64,000 bases of DNA, from positions 124,001 to 188,000 of the forward strand of contig CBDFMR010000005.1 of the NCBI GenBank assembly GCA_965249765.1, in the 5' to 3' direction. The stretch comes from CBDFMR01 sp965249765 (lineage in GTDB: Bacteria; Bacteroidota; Bacteroidia; Chitinophagales; Saprospiraceae). The translations under genes and the position numbers were made by a program. The notes under the pieces were generated by a model that worked only from the letters and a program-made list of their open reading frames with translations, did not search any database and was not told where the DNA came from. Shown piece after piece: positions 1 to 8,955 of the stretch. How positions within the stretch are numbered: the stretch's first letter is position 1; each line of letters starts with the position of its first letter.

Positions 1-66
1 GAAGTAAGGAATCTTCCTAAGTTTGTCAATGTTGAAATTTCTGTAATTGCTGTAGCTGGTAACTGA
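1..66 (+). CDS. 3' end of an unidentified gene (partial)
   Basis: Frame 1 is open from the window edge to a TGA at 64-66, encoding the last 21 residues of a protein that ends in VEISVIAVAGN. The other two forward frames hit stops within the first 20 bases. Too little is visible to assign a family. It lies 40 bases upstream of trpS on the same strand and could belong to the same transcript. Confidence 0.5.
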   Translation, partial: EVRNLPKFVNVEISVIAVAGN

Positions 67-106
67 GATGAGGGATTAGGGACTTCTAAACATCTAAACA
101 ATCTAA

Positions 107-1108
107 ATGAAACGTGTTCTTTCGGCCATACAACCCACAGGTGACATGCATTTTGGAAACTACTTCGGAGCAGTGCTCAACTGGGTAGAGATGCAATCGC
201 AGTACGAGTGTTTCTATGGTGTCGTCGACTATCATGCGATGACAATGCCTTATAATCCTCAGAAGCTGCGTAATAATACATGGGAACTCATTTTCAATCT
301 GATGGCTACCGGAGTGAATCACGACAACCTCTTTATTCAATCTCTCGTTCCAGAACATGCTGAGTTATGCTGGATCTTAAACAATTTTGCATCGATCGGC
401 AGAGTAGAGAATATGACCCAGTTTAAAGATAAGAGCCAGGACAGATCGACCGGAGGGGACGGATTTATCAGCGTAGGTCTTTTTGATTATCCGGTGTTGC
501 AAGCCGCTGACATCTTGATCTATAGAGCTGATTTTGTTCCAGTAGGTAAAGATCAAAATCAGCATCTCGAACTTACAAGAGAGATTGCTTCAAGGTTCAA
601 TAATCAAGTAGGCAAAGAATATTTCGTCCTTCCAGAAACCATCCATACTAAGACTCCTAAAATTCTATCAACTGCCGATCCCTCAAGAAAAATGAGTAAG
701 AGTGCCGGGGAGAAGCATTACATCAGTTTGTTTGCTGACGAAGACAGGATAAGAAAACAAATTAAATCGGCAGTAACTGATAGCGGAGAAGATAACGTTG
801 AAGGTCTTAGTCCGGGAGTCGAAAATCTAATTACAATGATAGAGGCCTGTGGAGATCAGAAGATCGCTAATGACTTTAAGTCCACGGCAATCAATGGAAC
901 TATCAGATACTCGGACTTAAAAGAAGTCACCGCGGAAAGATTGGTAGCACTTTCCAATACATTCAAAGAAAAAAAGAAAGAGTTGACATCTCATAAGAGA
1001 GAGGCTAAATATAGGATCAAGCAGTCAAGTGAAAAAATTAGAAAAGTAGCACAGGAAACATTATTGGAAGTCAAGGACCTTTGCGGTCTAATGAATATAA
1101 AGCTGTAG
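107..1108 (+). CDS. trpS: Tryptophan--tRNA ligase
   Basis: This cytoplasmic class I aminoacyl-tRNA synthetase charges tRNA-Trp with tryptophan. The 333 residues match the usual family length. The HIGH-type signature appears as HFGN at residues 15-18, inside the typical N-terminal stretch IQPTGDMHFGNYFGA. The KMSKS loop is intact at about residues 195-199. The central DxxQH-type segment (DQNQHLEL) expected in TrpRS is present near residue 148. The gene begins at ATG 107 and is followed after one base by a fumarylacetoacetate-hydrolase-family gene, so the two are probably co-transcribed. No promoter is evident directly upstream, so transcription may start before the window. Confidence 0.97.
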   Translation: MKRVLSAIQPTGDMHFGNYFGAVLNWVEMQSQYECFYGVVDYHAMTMPYNPQKLRNNTWELIFNLMATGVNHDNLFIQSLVPEHAELCWILNNFASIGRVENMTQFKDKSQDRSTGGDGFISVGLFDYPVLQAADILIYRADFVPVGKDQNQHLELTREIASRFNNQVGKEYFVLPETIHTKTPKILSTADPSRKMSKSAGEKHYISLFADEDRIRKQIKSAVTDSGEDNVEGLSPGVENLITMIEACGDQKIANDFKSTAINGTIRYSDLKEVTAERLVALSNTFKEKKKELTSHKREAKYRIKQSSEKIRKVAQETLLEVKDLCGLMNIKL

Positions 1109-1109
1109 C

Positions 1110-1718
1110 ATGAAGATCATTTGCATCGGAAGAAACTATGTTGATCATGCCAAAGAATTAGACAATCCTATTCCTTCATCGCCATTGGTTTTTATGAAGC
1201 CACCTTCAGCTCTTCTCGTTAATAACAAGCCACTCTATTACCCAGAGTTTACCAACGACCTACATTACGAAGCTGAAATAGTAATCAAGATCTGCAAAAA
1301 CGGCAGACACGTCTTACCGGAAATGGCGTCCGGATTTTACAACGAGATAGCCATTGGTATCGACTTCACGGCTAGAGATATCCAAAAAAGATGTAAGGAG
1401 AAGGGACATCCCTGGGAAATTGCGAAGGGATTTGATAACTCAGCTGCCTTGAGTGGTTTCATTCCAATAGCAGATCTTGACAGTAGTCAGATCGGATTCT
1501 ACTTGCTCAAAAACGGTGAAATGGTGCAGAATGGTAATACTCGAGATCTTATCTTTTCATTTGATTATATAGTAGAATACACTTCAAAGTATTTTAAACT
1601 ACAGCAGGGTGATATAATATATACAGGAACACCGGCTGGTGTAGGTCCTGTCAAGATAGGTGATACACTAGAGGGTTATATTGAAGGGAGTATGATGCTC
1701 CACTGTGTGATTAAATAA
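1110..1718 (+). CDS. Fumarylacetoacetate hydrolase family protein
   Basis: This 202-residue protein is a compact single-domain member of the FAH superfamily. The family comprises metal-dependent enzymes such as acylpyruvases, oxaloacetate decarboxylases and hydratase-type enzymes. It opens with the family's KIICIGRNYVDHAKEL segment and shows the acidic metal-binding set (YEAEIVI around residue 50, then GIDFTARD) and the conserved C-terminal GTPAGVGPVKIGD. The length fits the YcgM/FAHD1-like subgroup. The physiological substrate cannot be read from the sequence. It starts one base after the trpS stop, which implies translational linkage but no obvious shared function. Confidence 0.9.
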   Translation: MKIICIGRNYVDHAKELDNPIPSSPLVFMKPPSALLVNNKPLYYPEFTNDLHYEAEIVIKICKNGRHVLPEMASGFYNEIAIGIDFTARDIQKRCKEKGHPWEIAKGFDNSAALSGFIPIADLDSSQIGFYLLKNGEMVQNGNTRDLIFSFDYIVEYTSKYFKLQQGDIIYTGTPAGVGPVKIGDTLEGYIEGSMMLHCVIK

Positions 1719-1728
1719 TATTGGATCA

Positions 1729-1954
1729 GGGCTAAAGCCCAATACTATTATTACACTTTTCCGTTGCCTAAAGGAACAATCGTATCCTTCTTGGCAACCC
1801 ATTATTGTCCAATCAAATATTCTCCCCTTCTTCACCCACATCAGATTCGTTGGCCCAATGAAATATGAGGGATCTATCAAAAAGCCTATGCAACACTTTA
1901 CCGTAAGTTTTAGCCGACGGTATATCCGACTCCTATAAGTGGGCTTTAACTCCC
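1729..1954. repeat. Repeat-rich, probably decayed intergenic element
   Basis: The 317-base gap before metK has no convincing gene. A perfect 12-base palindrome (GGGCTAAAGCCC) lies at 1729-1740 and a related degenerate one (GGGCTTTAACTCCC) at 1941-1954. Between them is a hairpin at 1763-1798 with nested arms GTTGCC/GGCAAC and AAGGA/TCCTT. This resembles a small palindrome-bounded repeat (REP-like or MITE-like) that has degenerated. The identity is inference. Confidence 0.35.
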
Positions 1955-1977
1955 ATCGATATTAATTTGGATACAAC

Positions 1978-2009
1978 TTGACAAAATATTCCCTAGAATC
2001 ATACCTTTG
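1978..2009 (+). promoter_or_regulatory. Bacteroidota-type promoter of metK
   Basis: A TTG at 1978-1980 is followed after 21 bases by TACCTTTG at 2002-2009, a full match to the TAnnTTTG -7 element of the phylum. Transcription would begin around 2015, about 20 bases before the metK ATG. No SAM-riboswitch-like fold was recognised between promoter and gene. Confidence 0.7.
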
Positions 2010-2035
2010 CGACCTGATTAATAAACAAGAAATTC

Positions 2036-3289
2036 ATGCCATATTTATTTACTTCTGAATCAGTCTCAGAAGGTCATCCTGACAAAGTAGCTGATCAGAT
2101 ATCTGATGCTTTAGTAGATCACTTTCTCGCCTTCGACCCCAACTCAAAGGTGGCTTGCGAGACCCTTGTTACTACAGGACAAGTAGTACTAGCAGGTGAG
2201 GTAAAGTCCAAAACTTACCTCGACGTCCAGCAAATAGCCAGAGATGTAATAAAGAGGATAGGCTATACAAGATCTGAGTACATGTTTGAGGCAAATTCAT
2301 GTGGAGTATTCTCTTCAATACACGAACAATCTCCCGACATCAACCAAGGTGTTGACAAAAAGAAAAAAGAAGATCAAGGTGCTGGTGATCAGGGGATGAT
2401 GTTTGGCTATGCCAGCAATGAAACTGAAAACTATATGCCATTGGCACTCGATCTATCGCATCGAATCTTGGTAGAACTTGCTGCCATTAGAAAGGAGGGT
2501 AAGAAGATGAAATATCTTAGGCCAGACTCTAAGTCTCAAGTCACCATTGAATATGGCGATGAACACAAACCACGTAGAATAGATTCTATAGTTGTATCAA
2601 CACAACATGATGACTTTGACAGGGACCGTACGATGCTTGCCAAGATAAAAAAAGACATCATAGAAATAGTTATGCCAAGGGTGAAGAGACAGTTGAAACC
2701 TTCATTAAGAAAACTATTTGATGAAAAGATCAAGTACCATATAAATCCTACTGGAAAATTTGTCATTGGTGGCCCCCACGGTGATACAGGCCTGACCGGT
2801 AGAAAAATAATCGTCGACACCTACGGTGGTAAAGGTGCCCATGGTGGTGGAGCGTTTTCCGGAAAGGATCCCTCAAAAGTTGACCGCTCAGCGGCATATG
2901 CTACCAGACACATTGCCAAGAATCTTGTTGCTGCTGGAGTTTGTGATGAAATCTTAGTGCAGGTGTCGTACGCCATTGGTGTAGCCAAGCCTACCAACAT
3001 TTACGTCAACACCTATGGTACTGCAAAAGTAAGTTTATCTGATGGCGCCATAGCAAAAAAGGTGGTGAAGATATTTGATATGCGCCCTTACGCAATCGAA
3101 AAAAGACTCAAGCTCAGGAACCCCATTTACTCAGAAACGGCTGCTTATGGCCATATGGGACGTACTCCAAAAACTCGAACATTAAAGTTCACTGATGGGT
3201 CGGGTAATCTAAAATCAATGAAGGTAGAAACCTTTACTTGGGAAAAATTAGATTACGTAAGTAAGGTGAAAAAAGCGTTCAAAATCTAG
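2036..3289 (+). CDS. metK: S-adenosylmethionine synthase
   Basis: The enzyme makes S-adenosylmethionine from ATP and methionine in the cytoplasm. It starts with the hallmark MPYLFTSESVSEGHPDKVADQ (ATP-binding His in EGHPDK). It carries the two classic signatures, GPHGDTGLTGRKIIVDTYGG near residue 245 and the glycine-rich GGGAFSGKDPSKVDRSAAY near 275. At 417 residues it is slightly longer than the E. coli enzyme (384), with added residues in the middle region, as is common in Bacteroidota. It appears to be a single-gene unit with its own promoter. Confidence 0.98.
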   Translation: MPYLFTSESVSEGHPDKVADQISDALVDHFLAFDPNSKVACETLVTTGQVVLAGEVKSKTYLDVQQIARDVIKRIGYTRSEYMFEANSCGVFSSIHEQSPDINQGVDKKKKEDQGAGDQGMMFGYASNETENYMPLALDLSHRILVELAAIRKEGKKMKYLRPDSKSQVTIEYGDEHKPRRIDSIVVSTQHDDFDRDRTMLAKIKKDIIEIVMPRVKRQLKPSLRKLFDEKIKYHINPTGKFVIGGPHGDTGLTGRKIIVDTYGGKGAHGGGAFSGKDPSKVDRSAAYATRHIAKNLVAAGVCDEILVQVSYAIGVAKPTNIYVNTYGTAKVSLSDGAIAKKVVKIFDMRPYAIEKRLKLRNPIYSETAAYGHMGRTPKTRTLKFTDGSGNLKSMKVETFTWEKLDYVSKVKKAFKI

Positions 3290-3393
3290 TCGATTTATAA
3301 CACATTCATTTTCTCTTGATCTGTACTGCTGGTTGCTTACGGCAGCCTTTAGGATTATTGCTATTCTCGAATATAAAAAGTAGAAATATGCCA

Positions 3394-3401
3394 TATATTT
3401 G
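3394..3401 (+). promoter_or_regulatory. Possible -7 element upstream of gcvP
   Basis: TATATTTG at 3394-3401 matches the TAnnTTTG consensus 31 bases before the gcvP ATG. No clear TTG element lies at the expected distance upstream, so this is a weak call. Confidence 0.35.
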
Positions 3402-3432
3402 ACTAATACTAATAACCTGAGAAATAGCAACC

Positions 3433-6306
3433 ATGTCACAAAAGTATTTGGAGTCTTTTAAGCGCAGACATCTCGGAATAAATCCCGATTCTTTAACAAC
3501 CATGCTCGACGAAATAGGGGCAGACTCCCTCGATCAACTCGTAACCGAAACGGTACCTGATAATATAAGAATGAATCGCAAGCTGGATATTCCTGAGGCG
3601 ATGACTGAGCACGAGTATCTAAGCCACGTTCATGAGATTGCCAAGATGAATCGTCCACATAGATCGTTAATAGGTCGAGGTTATTATGACACTATCACCC
3701 CTTCCGTCATACTCAGAAATATCTTCCACAATCCAGGATGGTATACCCAATATACTCCCTATCAAGCAGAGATATCCCAAGGAAGACTCGAAGCTTTGCT
3801 CAATTTTCAAACTGTAATATCGGACCTCACCTCACTTCCGGTTGCCAATGCATCACTTCTTGATGAAGCGACAGCGGCTGCAGAGTCCATGGCTATGATG
3901 GAGGCGATAAGAAACAAGAAAAGAAAGAACGACCCGGCAAAGAAATTCTTTGTCGACAATTATGTCTTTGACCAGACGGTAGATGTAATGGAGTCCAGAG
4001 CTTTACCATTAGGAATAGAACTCGTAAAGGGTGACTATAGAACCATCCAGCTTGGTGATGACTTTATAGGTGTACTTTTGCAATTTCCATCAGCCGACGG
4101 GGTAGTGAAAGATTACAGAACGTTTGTAGAAAATTGTAAGTCAAAAGAATTGCTCGTATGTGTAGCAGCAGATATAATGGCTCTTACACTTCTTACTCCT
4201 CCCGGAGAATGGGGAGCGGATATTGTTGTCGGCAATACGCAGCGATTGGGAGTTCCGATGGGTCACGGTGGCCCTCATGCGGCTTACTTTGCCACTAAGG
4301 AAGAATACAAGAGACTGCTCCCCGGTCGGATCATAGGTGTCTCCGTAGATCGTCTTGGCAATCCAGCCCTCAGAATGGCATTGCAGACACGCGAGCAACA
4401 CATTAAAAGAGAAAAAGCGACATCCAATATTTGCACTGCCCAAGCACTGCTTGCCGTGATGGCTGGTATGTACGCAGTCTATCATGGCGCCGAGGGCATT
4501 ACAAACATAGCACATCGTATAGCATCCTATACCTCTACATTAGCTGATTCACTTTTAAATCTAGGACTTGAGGTTTCAGACCATCCAAGATTTGATACTA
4601 TAACTATTACCATGTCTGGTGAAGACAAAGATAGGCTCAAAGATTTATCAATGAAGTCGGAGTATAATTTTCATTATGACATCGATTCCGTTTCTCTGTC
4701 TCTTGATGAAAAAACAAACGATACTGAGCTCAAAGAATTGATCGACTTGTTCTCGTTATTATCAGGGAAGTCTACGAATGATTCAGGAAAGAGTGTGCCA
4801 GATTACGGTGACCTAGCCCGTACAACCCCTTTTATGGAGCATTCTACATTCTCCATATACCACACTGAGACAGAAATGATGAGATATATAAAATCTCTGG
4901 AAAACAAGGATCTCTCATTGGTGCATTCGATGATCCCATTGGGTAGCTGTACGATGAAACTCAATGCTGCATCGCAGCTCATCCCAGTTACATGGCCAGA
5001 GTTTTCTGCAGTCCATCCGTTTGCGCCTAAGGATCAAGTATTGGGATATTACGAGATTTTCGAGAAGCTCTCTGCATATCTATGCGACATTACTGGACTT
5101 ACGGCATGCTCGTTGCAACCTAATAGCGGTGCTCAAGGTGAGTTAACTGGTCTCCTTACCATAAGAGCATATCATCATGACCGTGGCGATACACATCGCA
5201 ATGTGGCCATCATACCATCGTCTGCTCATGGGACCAATCCCGCAAGTGCTGTGATGGCTGGTATGAAAGTAGTCGTAGTAAAATGTGATGACCATGGCAA
5301 CATCGATGTTGATGATCTTCTAATAAAGGCTAATGAGCATAAAGATAACCTCAGTGCTCTTTTGGTTACTTACCCCAGCACACATGGAGTATTTGAAGAA
5401 GAGATCGTAGATATATGTAATGCAATACATGATAATGGCGGCCTAGTTTATATGGATGGAGCCAATATGAATGCACAAGTTGGCTTGACGAATCCAGGTA
5501 TTATTGGTGCTGATGTATGTCACCTCAATCTTCACAAAACATTTGCCATTCCTCATGGTGGTGGAGGTCCCGGCATGGGTCCCATCTGTGTCAATGAGAA
5601 TCTTGCCCCTTACCTACCGGGCCATAGCAGTGTCGATATGGGAAGTGAAAAATCCATCAAGGCAGTATCAGCTGCACCATGGGGTAGCAGCTCTATTCTA
5701 TTGATATCATATGGATACATTCGTATGCTGGGAGCAGAGGGTCTTACTAAGTCTTCTCAGATTGCCATCTTGAATGCCAATTATCTCAAGACCAAACTTG
5801 AGAAACATTACCCTGTCCTCTACACCGGTAAAATGAATAAAGCCGCTCATGAGTTGATACTTGATCTTCGCCAGTTCAAACCATTAAAGATTTCAGCAGA
5901 AGATGTTGCCAAGCGATTGATAGATTATGGGTTCCATGCCCCTACTCTGTCATTTCCAGTACCCGGTACAATCATGATCGAACCTACTGAAAGTGAGAGC
6001 AAGGCGGAGCTAGATAAGTTTTGTGAAGCAATGATTGCTATAAAAAATGAGATAGATGATGTGGCGAATGGAAAAGCTGATGAAACCAACAATGTTTTGA
6101 GAAACTCTCCACATACAATTCATGAAGTGACATCTGATGAGTGGAATCATCCCTACACGCGACGAAAGGCAGCATATCCCGTGGAGTATCTAAGGCTACG
6201 ACCTAAGTTTTGGGCTGATGTAGCAAGGGTAGACAATGCGCACGGAGATCGCAACTTTATATGCACCTGTCCCCCTATCGAATCTTACGTTGAGACAGAG
6301 GCATGA
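3433..6306 (+). CDS. gcvP: Glycine dehydrogenase (decarboxylating), P-protein
   Basis: This is the full-length, single-chain P-protein of the glycine cleavage system. It decarboxylates glycine with pyridoxal phosphate and passes the aminomethyl group to lipoylated H-protein. At 957 residues it contains both the GcvPA-like N-terminal half (RRHLGINPDS, then YTQYTPYQAEISQGRLEAL) and the GcvPB-like half. The PLP lysine is in HLNLHKTFAIPHGGGGPGMG at about residue 702. The partner gcvT is encoded separately near 12 kb; gcvH is not in the window. The stop overlaps the next start (ATGA at 6303-6306). Confidence 0.97.
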   Translation: MSQKYLESFKRRHLGINPDSLTTMLDEIGADSLDQLVTETVPDNIRMNRKLDIPEAMTEHEYLSHVHEIAKMNRPHRSLIGRGYYDTITPSVILRNIFHNPGWYTQYTPYQAEISQGRLEALLNFQTVISDLTSLPVANASLLDEATAAAESMAMMEAIRNKKRKNDPAKKFFVDNYVFDQTVDVMESRALPLGIELVKGDYRTIQLGDDFIGVLLQFPSADGVVKDYRTFVENCKSKELLVCVAADIMALTLLTPPGEWGADIVVGNTQRLGVPMGHGGPHAAYFATKEEYKRLLPGRIIGVSVDRLGNPALRMALQTREQHIKREKATSNICTAQALLAVMAGMYAVYHGAEGITNIAHRIASYTSTLADSLLNLGLEVSDHPRFDTITITMSGEDKDRLKDLSMKSEYNFHYDIDSVSLSLDEKTNDTELKELIDLFSLLSGKSTNDSGKSVPDYGDLARTTPFMEHSTFSIYHTETEMMRYIKSLENKDLSLVHSMIPLGSCTMKLNAASQLIPVTWPEFSAVHPFAPKDQVLGYYEIFEKLSAYLCDITGLTACSLQPNSGAQGELTGLLTIRAYHHDRGDTHRNVAIIPSSAHGTNPASAVMAGMKVVVVKCDDHGNIDVDDLLIKANEHKDNLSALLVTYPSTHGVFEEEIVDICNAIHDNGGLVYMDGANMNAQVGLTNPGIIGADVCHLNLHKTFAIPHGGGGPGMGPICVNENLAPYLPGHSSVDMGSEKSIKAVSAAPWGSSSILLISYGYIRMLGAEGLTKSSQIAILNANYLKTKLEKHYPVLYTGKMNKAAHELILDLRQFKPLKISAEDVAKRLIDYGFHAPTLSFPVPGTIMIEPTESESKAELDKFCEAMIAIKNEIDDVANGKADETNNVLRNSPHTIHEVTSDEWNHPYTRRKAAYPVEYLRLRPKFWADVARVDNAHGDRNFICTCPPIESYVETEA

Positions 6307-7298
6307 AAATAGGTGATCATGGATACTGGGTTTCTAAGCTTTTCTATGTCCAGTCTCTGTATTACTATGCAGTTAATGTCATAAGATTCCGTTCCTTGGG
6401 ATTCTTTGCAGCCTGCAATCCTGCCATAAAATTTGGAGGAATGCTCGATGATCGAAAATCCAAAATCTACGAACTACTCCCTGAGTCTTCAGTACCTCAA
6501 ACTAGCATCATCAGGGCGGGTGAAAATCCTGATGCCGTTCTCGATTATGATACACTCAAATATCCTATCGTTGTAAAACCCGATATAGGTCTGAAAGGAA
6601 TGAATGTTCACATTCTCGATAACGAGGCTGCGCTGACAAAGTATCTGGCGGAGATGAAGCATATGGACTTATTGGTTCAGGAATATGTTGACCTTCCATC
6701 AGAGTACTCTTTGATGTACTACAGATATCCACTCTCCGGTCTATCGGGAATCACATCAATAGTGAAAAAAGTCTATCCTACCCTTCATGGAGATGGGAAG
6801 TCTTCCATAGATCAGCTACTGGACCAAAACAACAACCCGTTCCTCAATAAAAAAATTTCAAGAGAGCATCTGGGAAGACGGCTTCTAGAGATACTACCTC
6901 ATGGCACGGAAGTTATTGCCCATCGTGTAGGGAATTATAGTCAGGGAGCCAGGTTTCAATCTCTAAATGAAAGAATAAATGACACCTTGTTGGCAACTGT
7001 AGATCGTCTCTTTAAGAGTATTGGAGGTGTTTACTTCGCACGTATTGATTTTAAATCTCAGGAGCTTGAGGATTTTGGAAGTAAGAACTTTAAAATTATA
7101 GAGATCAACGGCGCCAAGTCCGAACCGCTACACATATACGATTCTAAGATCACTTGGATCAAGAAGTTGAAAGACGTCAGAATACACTGGAAACATCTGG
7201 CCAATATTGTAGGTGAGAACCTACCAAAAAAAAAGAATAAGCCAGCTTTCGTAGACCTGCGACATGGCCTCCAGCAAATAAAAAAAGCATCCAAATAA
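6303..7298 (+). CDS. ATP-grasp family protein (carboxylate-amine ligase-like)
   Basis: This 331-residue protein has an ATP-grasp fold. YPIVVKPDIGLKGMNVHIL at about residues 92-110 fits the ATP-binding lysine and glycine-rich loop. YFARIDFKS and FKIIEINGAKSEP near residues 245-270 supply the Asp, Glu and Asn expected to hold magnesium. A hydrophobic, aromatic N-terminus (about residues 10-40) could lie against the membrane. Such enzymes join a carboxylate to an amine or thiol through an acyl-phosphate; the substrate is unknown here. The gene is translationally coupled to gcvP by a 4-base overlap, but a role in glycine metabolism is only suggested by position. Confidence 0.75.
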   Translation: MKIGDHGYWVSKLFYVQSLYYYAVNVIRFRSLGFFAACNPAIKFGGMLDDRKSKIYELLPESSVPQTSIIRAGENPDAVLDYDTLKYPIVVKPDIGLKGMNVHILDNEAALTKYLAEMKHMDLLVQEYVDLPSEYSLMYYRYPLSGLSGITSIVKKVYPTLHGDGKSSIDQLLDQNNNPFLNKKISREHLGRRLLEILPHGTEVIAHRVGNYSQGARFQSLNERINDTLLATVDRLFKSIGGVYFARIDFKSQELEDFGSKNFKIIEINGAKSEPLHIYDSKITWIKKLKDVRIHWKHLANIVGENLPKKKNKPAFVDLRHGLQQIKKASK

Positions 7299-7314
7299 AA
7301 AAATTAAAAAACAC

Positions 7315-7345
7315 TTGCCATTGTGGTTTATTATTCCCACATTTG
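7315..7345 (+). promoter_or_regulatory. Promoter driving a short terminated transcript
   Basis: TTG at 7315-7317 is followed after 20 bases by CACATTTG at 7338-7345 (7 of 8 to TAnnTTTG). It lies after the ATP-grasp stop and before a strong terminator, so its transcript would be only about 70 bases unless the terminator is read through into hldD. Confidence 0.5.
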
Positions 7346-7351
7346 TATCAC

Positions 7352-7423
7352 CTCATTAAACTAATGTTTGAAGAGTTCATTTAAGGGTGTTAATGCCCCG
7401 GTATCCTAACCGGGGCTTTTTTT
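7352..7423 (+). ncRNA. Candidate small RNA or attenuated leader of hldD
   Basis: The segment is bounded by a plausible promoter ending at 7345 and by an intrinsic terminator ending at about 7423. It contains no open frame of note. It could be a free-standing small RNA or a leader controlling hldD, whose ATG follows the T-tract by 18 bases. A second -7-like box (TAATTTTG, 7430-7437) directly before the hldD ATG suggests hldD may instead have its own, nearly leaderless start. No known RNA family was recognised. Confidence 0.35.
7395..7423 (+). terminator. Intrinsic terminator
   Basis: A perfect 8-base-pair stem GCCCCGGT/ACCGGGGC (7395-7402 and 7409-7416) encloses the 6-base loop ATCCTA and is followed by seven T residues (7417-7423). 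It closes the gcvP/ATP-grasp transcript and the short transcript starting near 7352. Confidence 0.85.
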
Positions 7424-7441
7424 ATTTCTTAATTTTGGGTC

Positions 7442-8413
7442 ATGATAGTCATAACTGGAGCAGCCGGATTTATAGGATCTTGCTTGGTATCATATCTCAA
7501 TAGCAAAGGGCACATCAGTAATCTTGTAGTCGTAGATGACTTCTATAAGCACTACAAAGACCCCAATCTCCACAACAAGAATATCAGAGAGTGGATACAT
7601 CGTGATATCTTTTTGGAATGGTTTGACGGTGCTGCCCAGCTGATCGATTTTGTTTTCCACCTAGGAGCTCGGACAGATACCTTAAGTACAGATAAGGCAA
7701 TATTCGATAAACTTAACAGGTCCTACTCAGAGTCTATATGGAAGCTCTGCACAAAACATGGCATTCCTCTAGTCTATGCCTCGAGTGCAGCGACCTATGG
7801 ATCAGGTGAGCATAGATTTGATGATGGGTTGGAAAACTTGTCAGACCTTTCTCCTCTCAATGAATATGCTCTGTCAAAAAATGACTTTGACATATGGGCT
7901 AGAAATCAGAATTCATCACCTCCGAGGTTCTATGGCCTGAAGTTTTTTAATGTCTACGGACCCAATGAATACCATAAGGGCCGTATGGCATCTGTGATCT
8001 ATCATGCTTATCAACAGGTCAGAAGAAAAGGTAGTATCAATCTTTTCAAGTCTCACCATCCTGACTATAGGGACGGAGAACAAAAGAGAGATTTTATCTA
8101 TGTCATGGACCTGTTAAAAGTCTGTCACTATCTCATGGAGAATGAAGAGATAGAAAGTGGCATCTATAATCTAGGTACAGGTCAGGCAAGAACATTCAAT
8201 GATCTGGCATTGGCAATATTTAGTGCAATGGAAATGGATCCTCAAATAGACTACATTCCCACCCCACAAGAATTACGCGATAAGTACCAATATTTCACCG
8301 AAGCTAGAATGGATAAGCTGATCAGTACGGGGTACGCTCATATATTTACTTCGATTGAAGATGGGGTAAAAGATTATATAAAGAACTATCTGCCAGGACA
8401 TGTAAATTTTTGA
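7442..8413 (+). CDS. hldD: ADP-L-glycero-D-manno-heptose 6-epimerase
   Basis: This short-chain dehydrogenase-type epimerase makes the heptose donor for lipopolysaccharide inner core. The NADP-binding TGAAGFIG motif is at residues 5-12. The catalytic Tyr-x3-Lys lies in NEYALSKNDFDIW (about residues 141-145), preceded by the SSAATYG serine strand. LKFFNVYGPNEYHKGRMASV is a strong HldD signature that separates it from UDP-glucose epimerases. The length, 323 residues, is normal. The TAATTTTG box 5 bases before the ATG would produce an almost leaderless message. It faces the convergent gene at 8488. Confidence 0.94.
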   Translation: MIVITGAAGFIGSCLVSYLNSKGHISNLVVVDDFYKHYKDPNLHNKNIREWIHRDIFLEWFDGAAQLIDFVFHLGARTDTLSTDKAIFDKLNRSYSESIWKLCTKHGIPLVYASSAATYGSGEHRFDDGLENLSDLSPLNEYALSKNDFDIWARNQNSSPPRFYGLKFFNVYGPNEYHKGRMASVIYHAYQQVRRKGSINLFKSHHPDYRDGEQKRDFIYVMDLLKVCHYLMENEEIESGIYNLGTGQARTFNDLALAIFSAMEMDPQIDYIPTPQELRDKYQYFTEARMDKLISTGYAHIFTSIEDGVKDYIKNYLPGHVNF

Positions 8414-8487
8414 TCAATTATTTCCCCCTTTGGAGAGTCAGGGGGTAGATAAGCGGAGCGATTAACAATATTACTTGGGCACCCCCC

Positions 8488-8955
8488 TCACTCCATCAGC
8501 CTCATACTAGCATAGTAAATCAATTGCCATTCATCGCCGATTATTGAGAATCGTCGTTCCATAGCATATGGTGCTTCCGTATGGCCGATAGACTCGACGA
8601 CAATACCACTAAACTCCTTAAACTGTCGTCGATAGTGCCCATCATGATCATCAATGGGTCGGTGGAGAATCCAGTCGTTCTTTTGCCAAAATACACCCAT
8701 CACCTCACTACTCATCAATGAATCACTAGCTGGTTTCTCCCCCTCAAGTGGGAAAATGATGTGATCAAGCTGGTACTGACCATCCTTATGGAAGCGCTCG
8801 TAAAACTCCCAAAAATCATCGCCTAATTCCACTTGATCGTCCTCTTGATGATGGACAGCCTGTTGCTTTTCTGACTTACATGACATGGCAGCGACCAACA
8901 AAAGTATGGTCATCACCCTAATTGCTCTGCCTGCTACAAACGAGTACATAGTCAT
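8488..8955 (-). CDS. Lipoprotein, probable DUF4348 family
   Basis: This 155-residue protein has an N-terminal hydrophobic stretch ending in LLVAAMSC, a lipobox that predicts lipidation at Cys26 and export. The mature part (FWEFYERFHKDGQYQLDHIIFPLEG, then FWQKNDWILH) resembles the DUF4348 family of Bacteroidota lipoproteins, whose function is unknown to me. The ATG at 8955 overlaps the upstream transferase gene by 38 bases. An alternative ATG at 8911-8913 removes the overlap but leaves a signal peptide without basic residues, so the longer form is preferred. It is co-oriented with the phosphopantetheinyl transferase gene. Confidence 0.7.
   Translation of the reverse strand: MTMYSFVAGRAIRVMTILLLVAAMSCKSEKQQAVHHQEDDQVELGDDFWEFYERFHKDGQYQLDHIIFPLEGEKPASDSLMSSEVMGVFWQKNDWILHRPIDDHDGHYRRQFKEFSGIVVESIGHTEAPYAMERRFSIIGDEWQLIYYASMRLME

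Noticed and set aside
1668..1880. Minus-strand frame of 70 codons before metK
   Set aside because: It overlaps the end of the FAH gene and the repeat-rich gap, and shows no protein family or start signal.
2010..3432. SAM or glycine riboswitch upstream of metK or gcvP
   Set aside because: The metK leader is only about 20 bases, and no conserved aptamer core was seen in the 143-base gap before gcvP.
8413..8487. Terminator between hldD and the convergent lipoprotein gene
   Set aside because: CCCCCT/AGGGGG can pair with a 10-base loop, but no T-run follows on either strand, so it was not listed.
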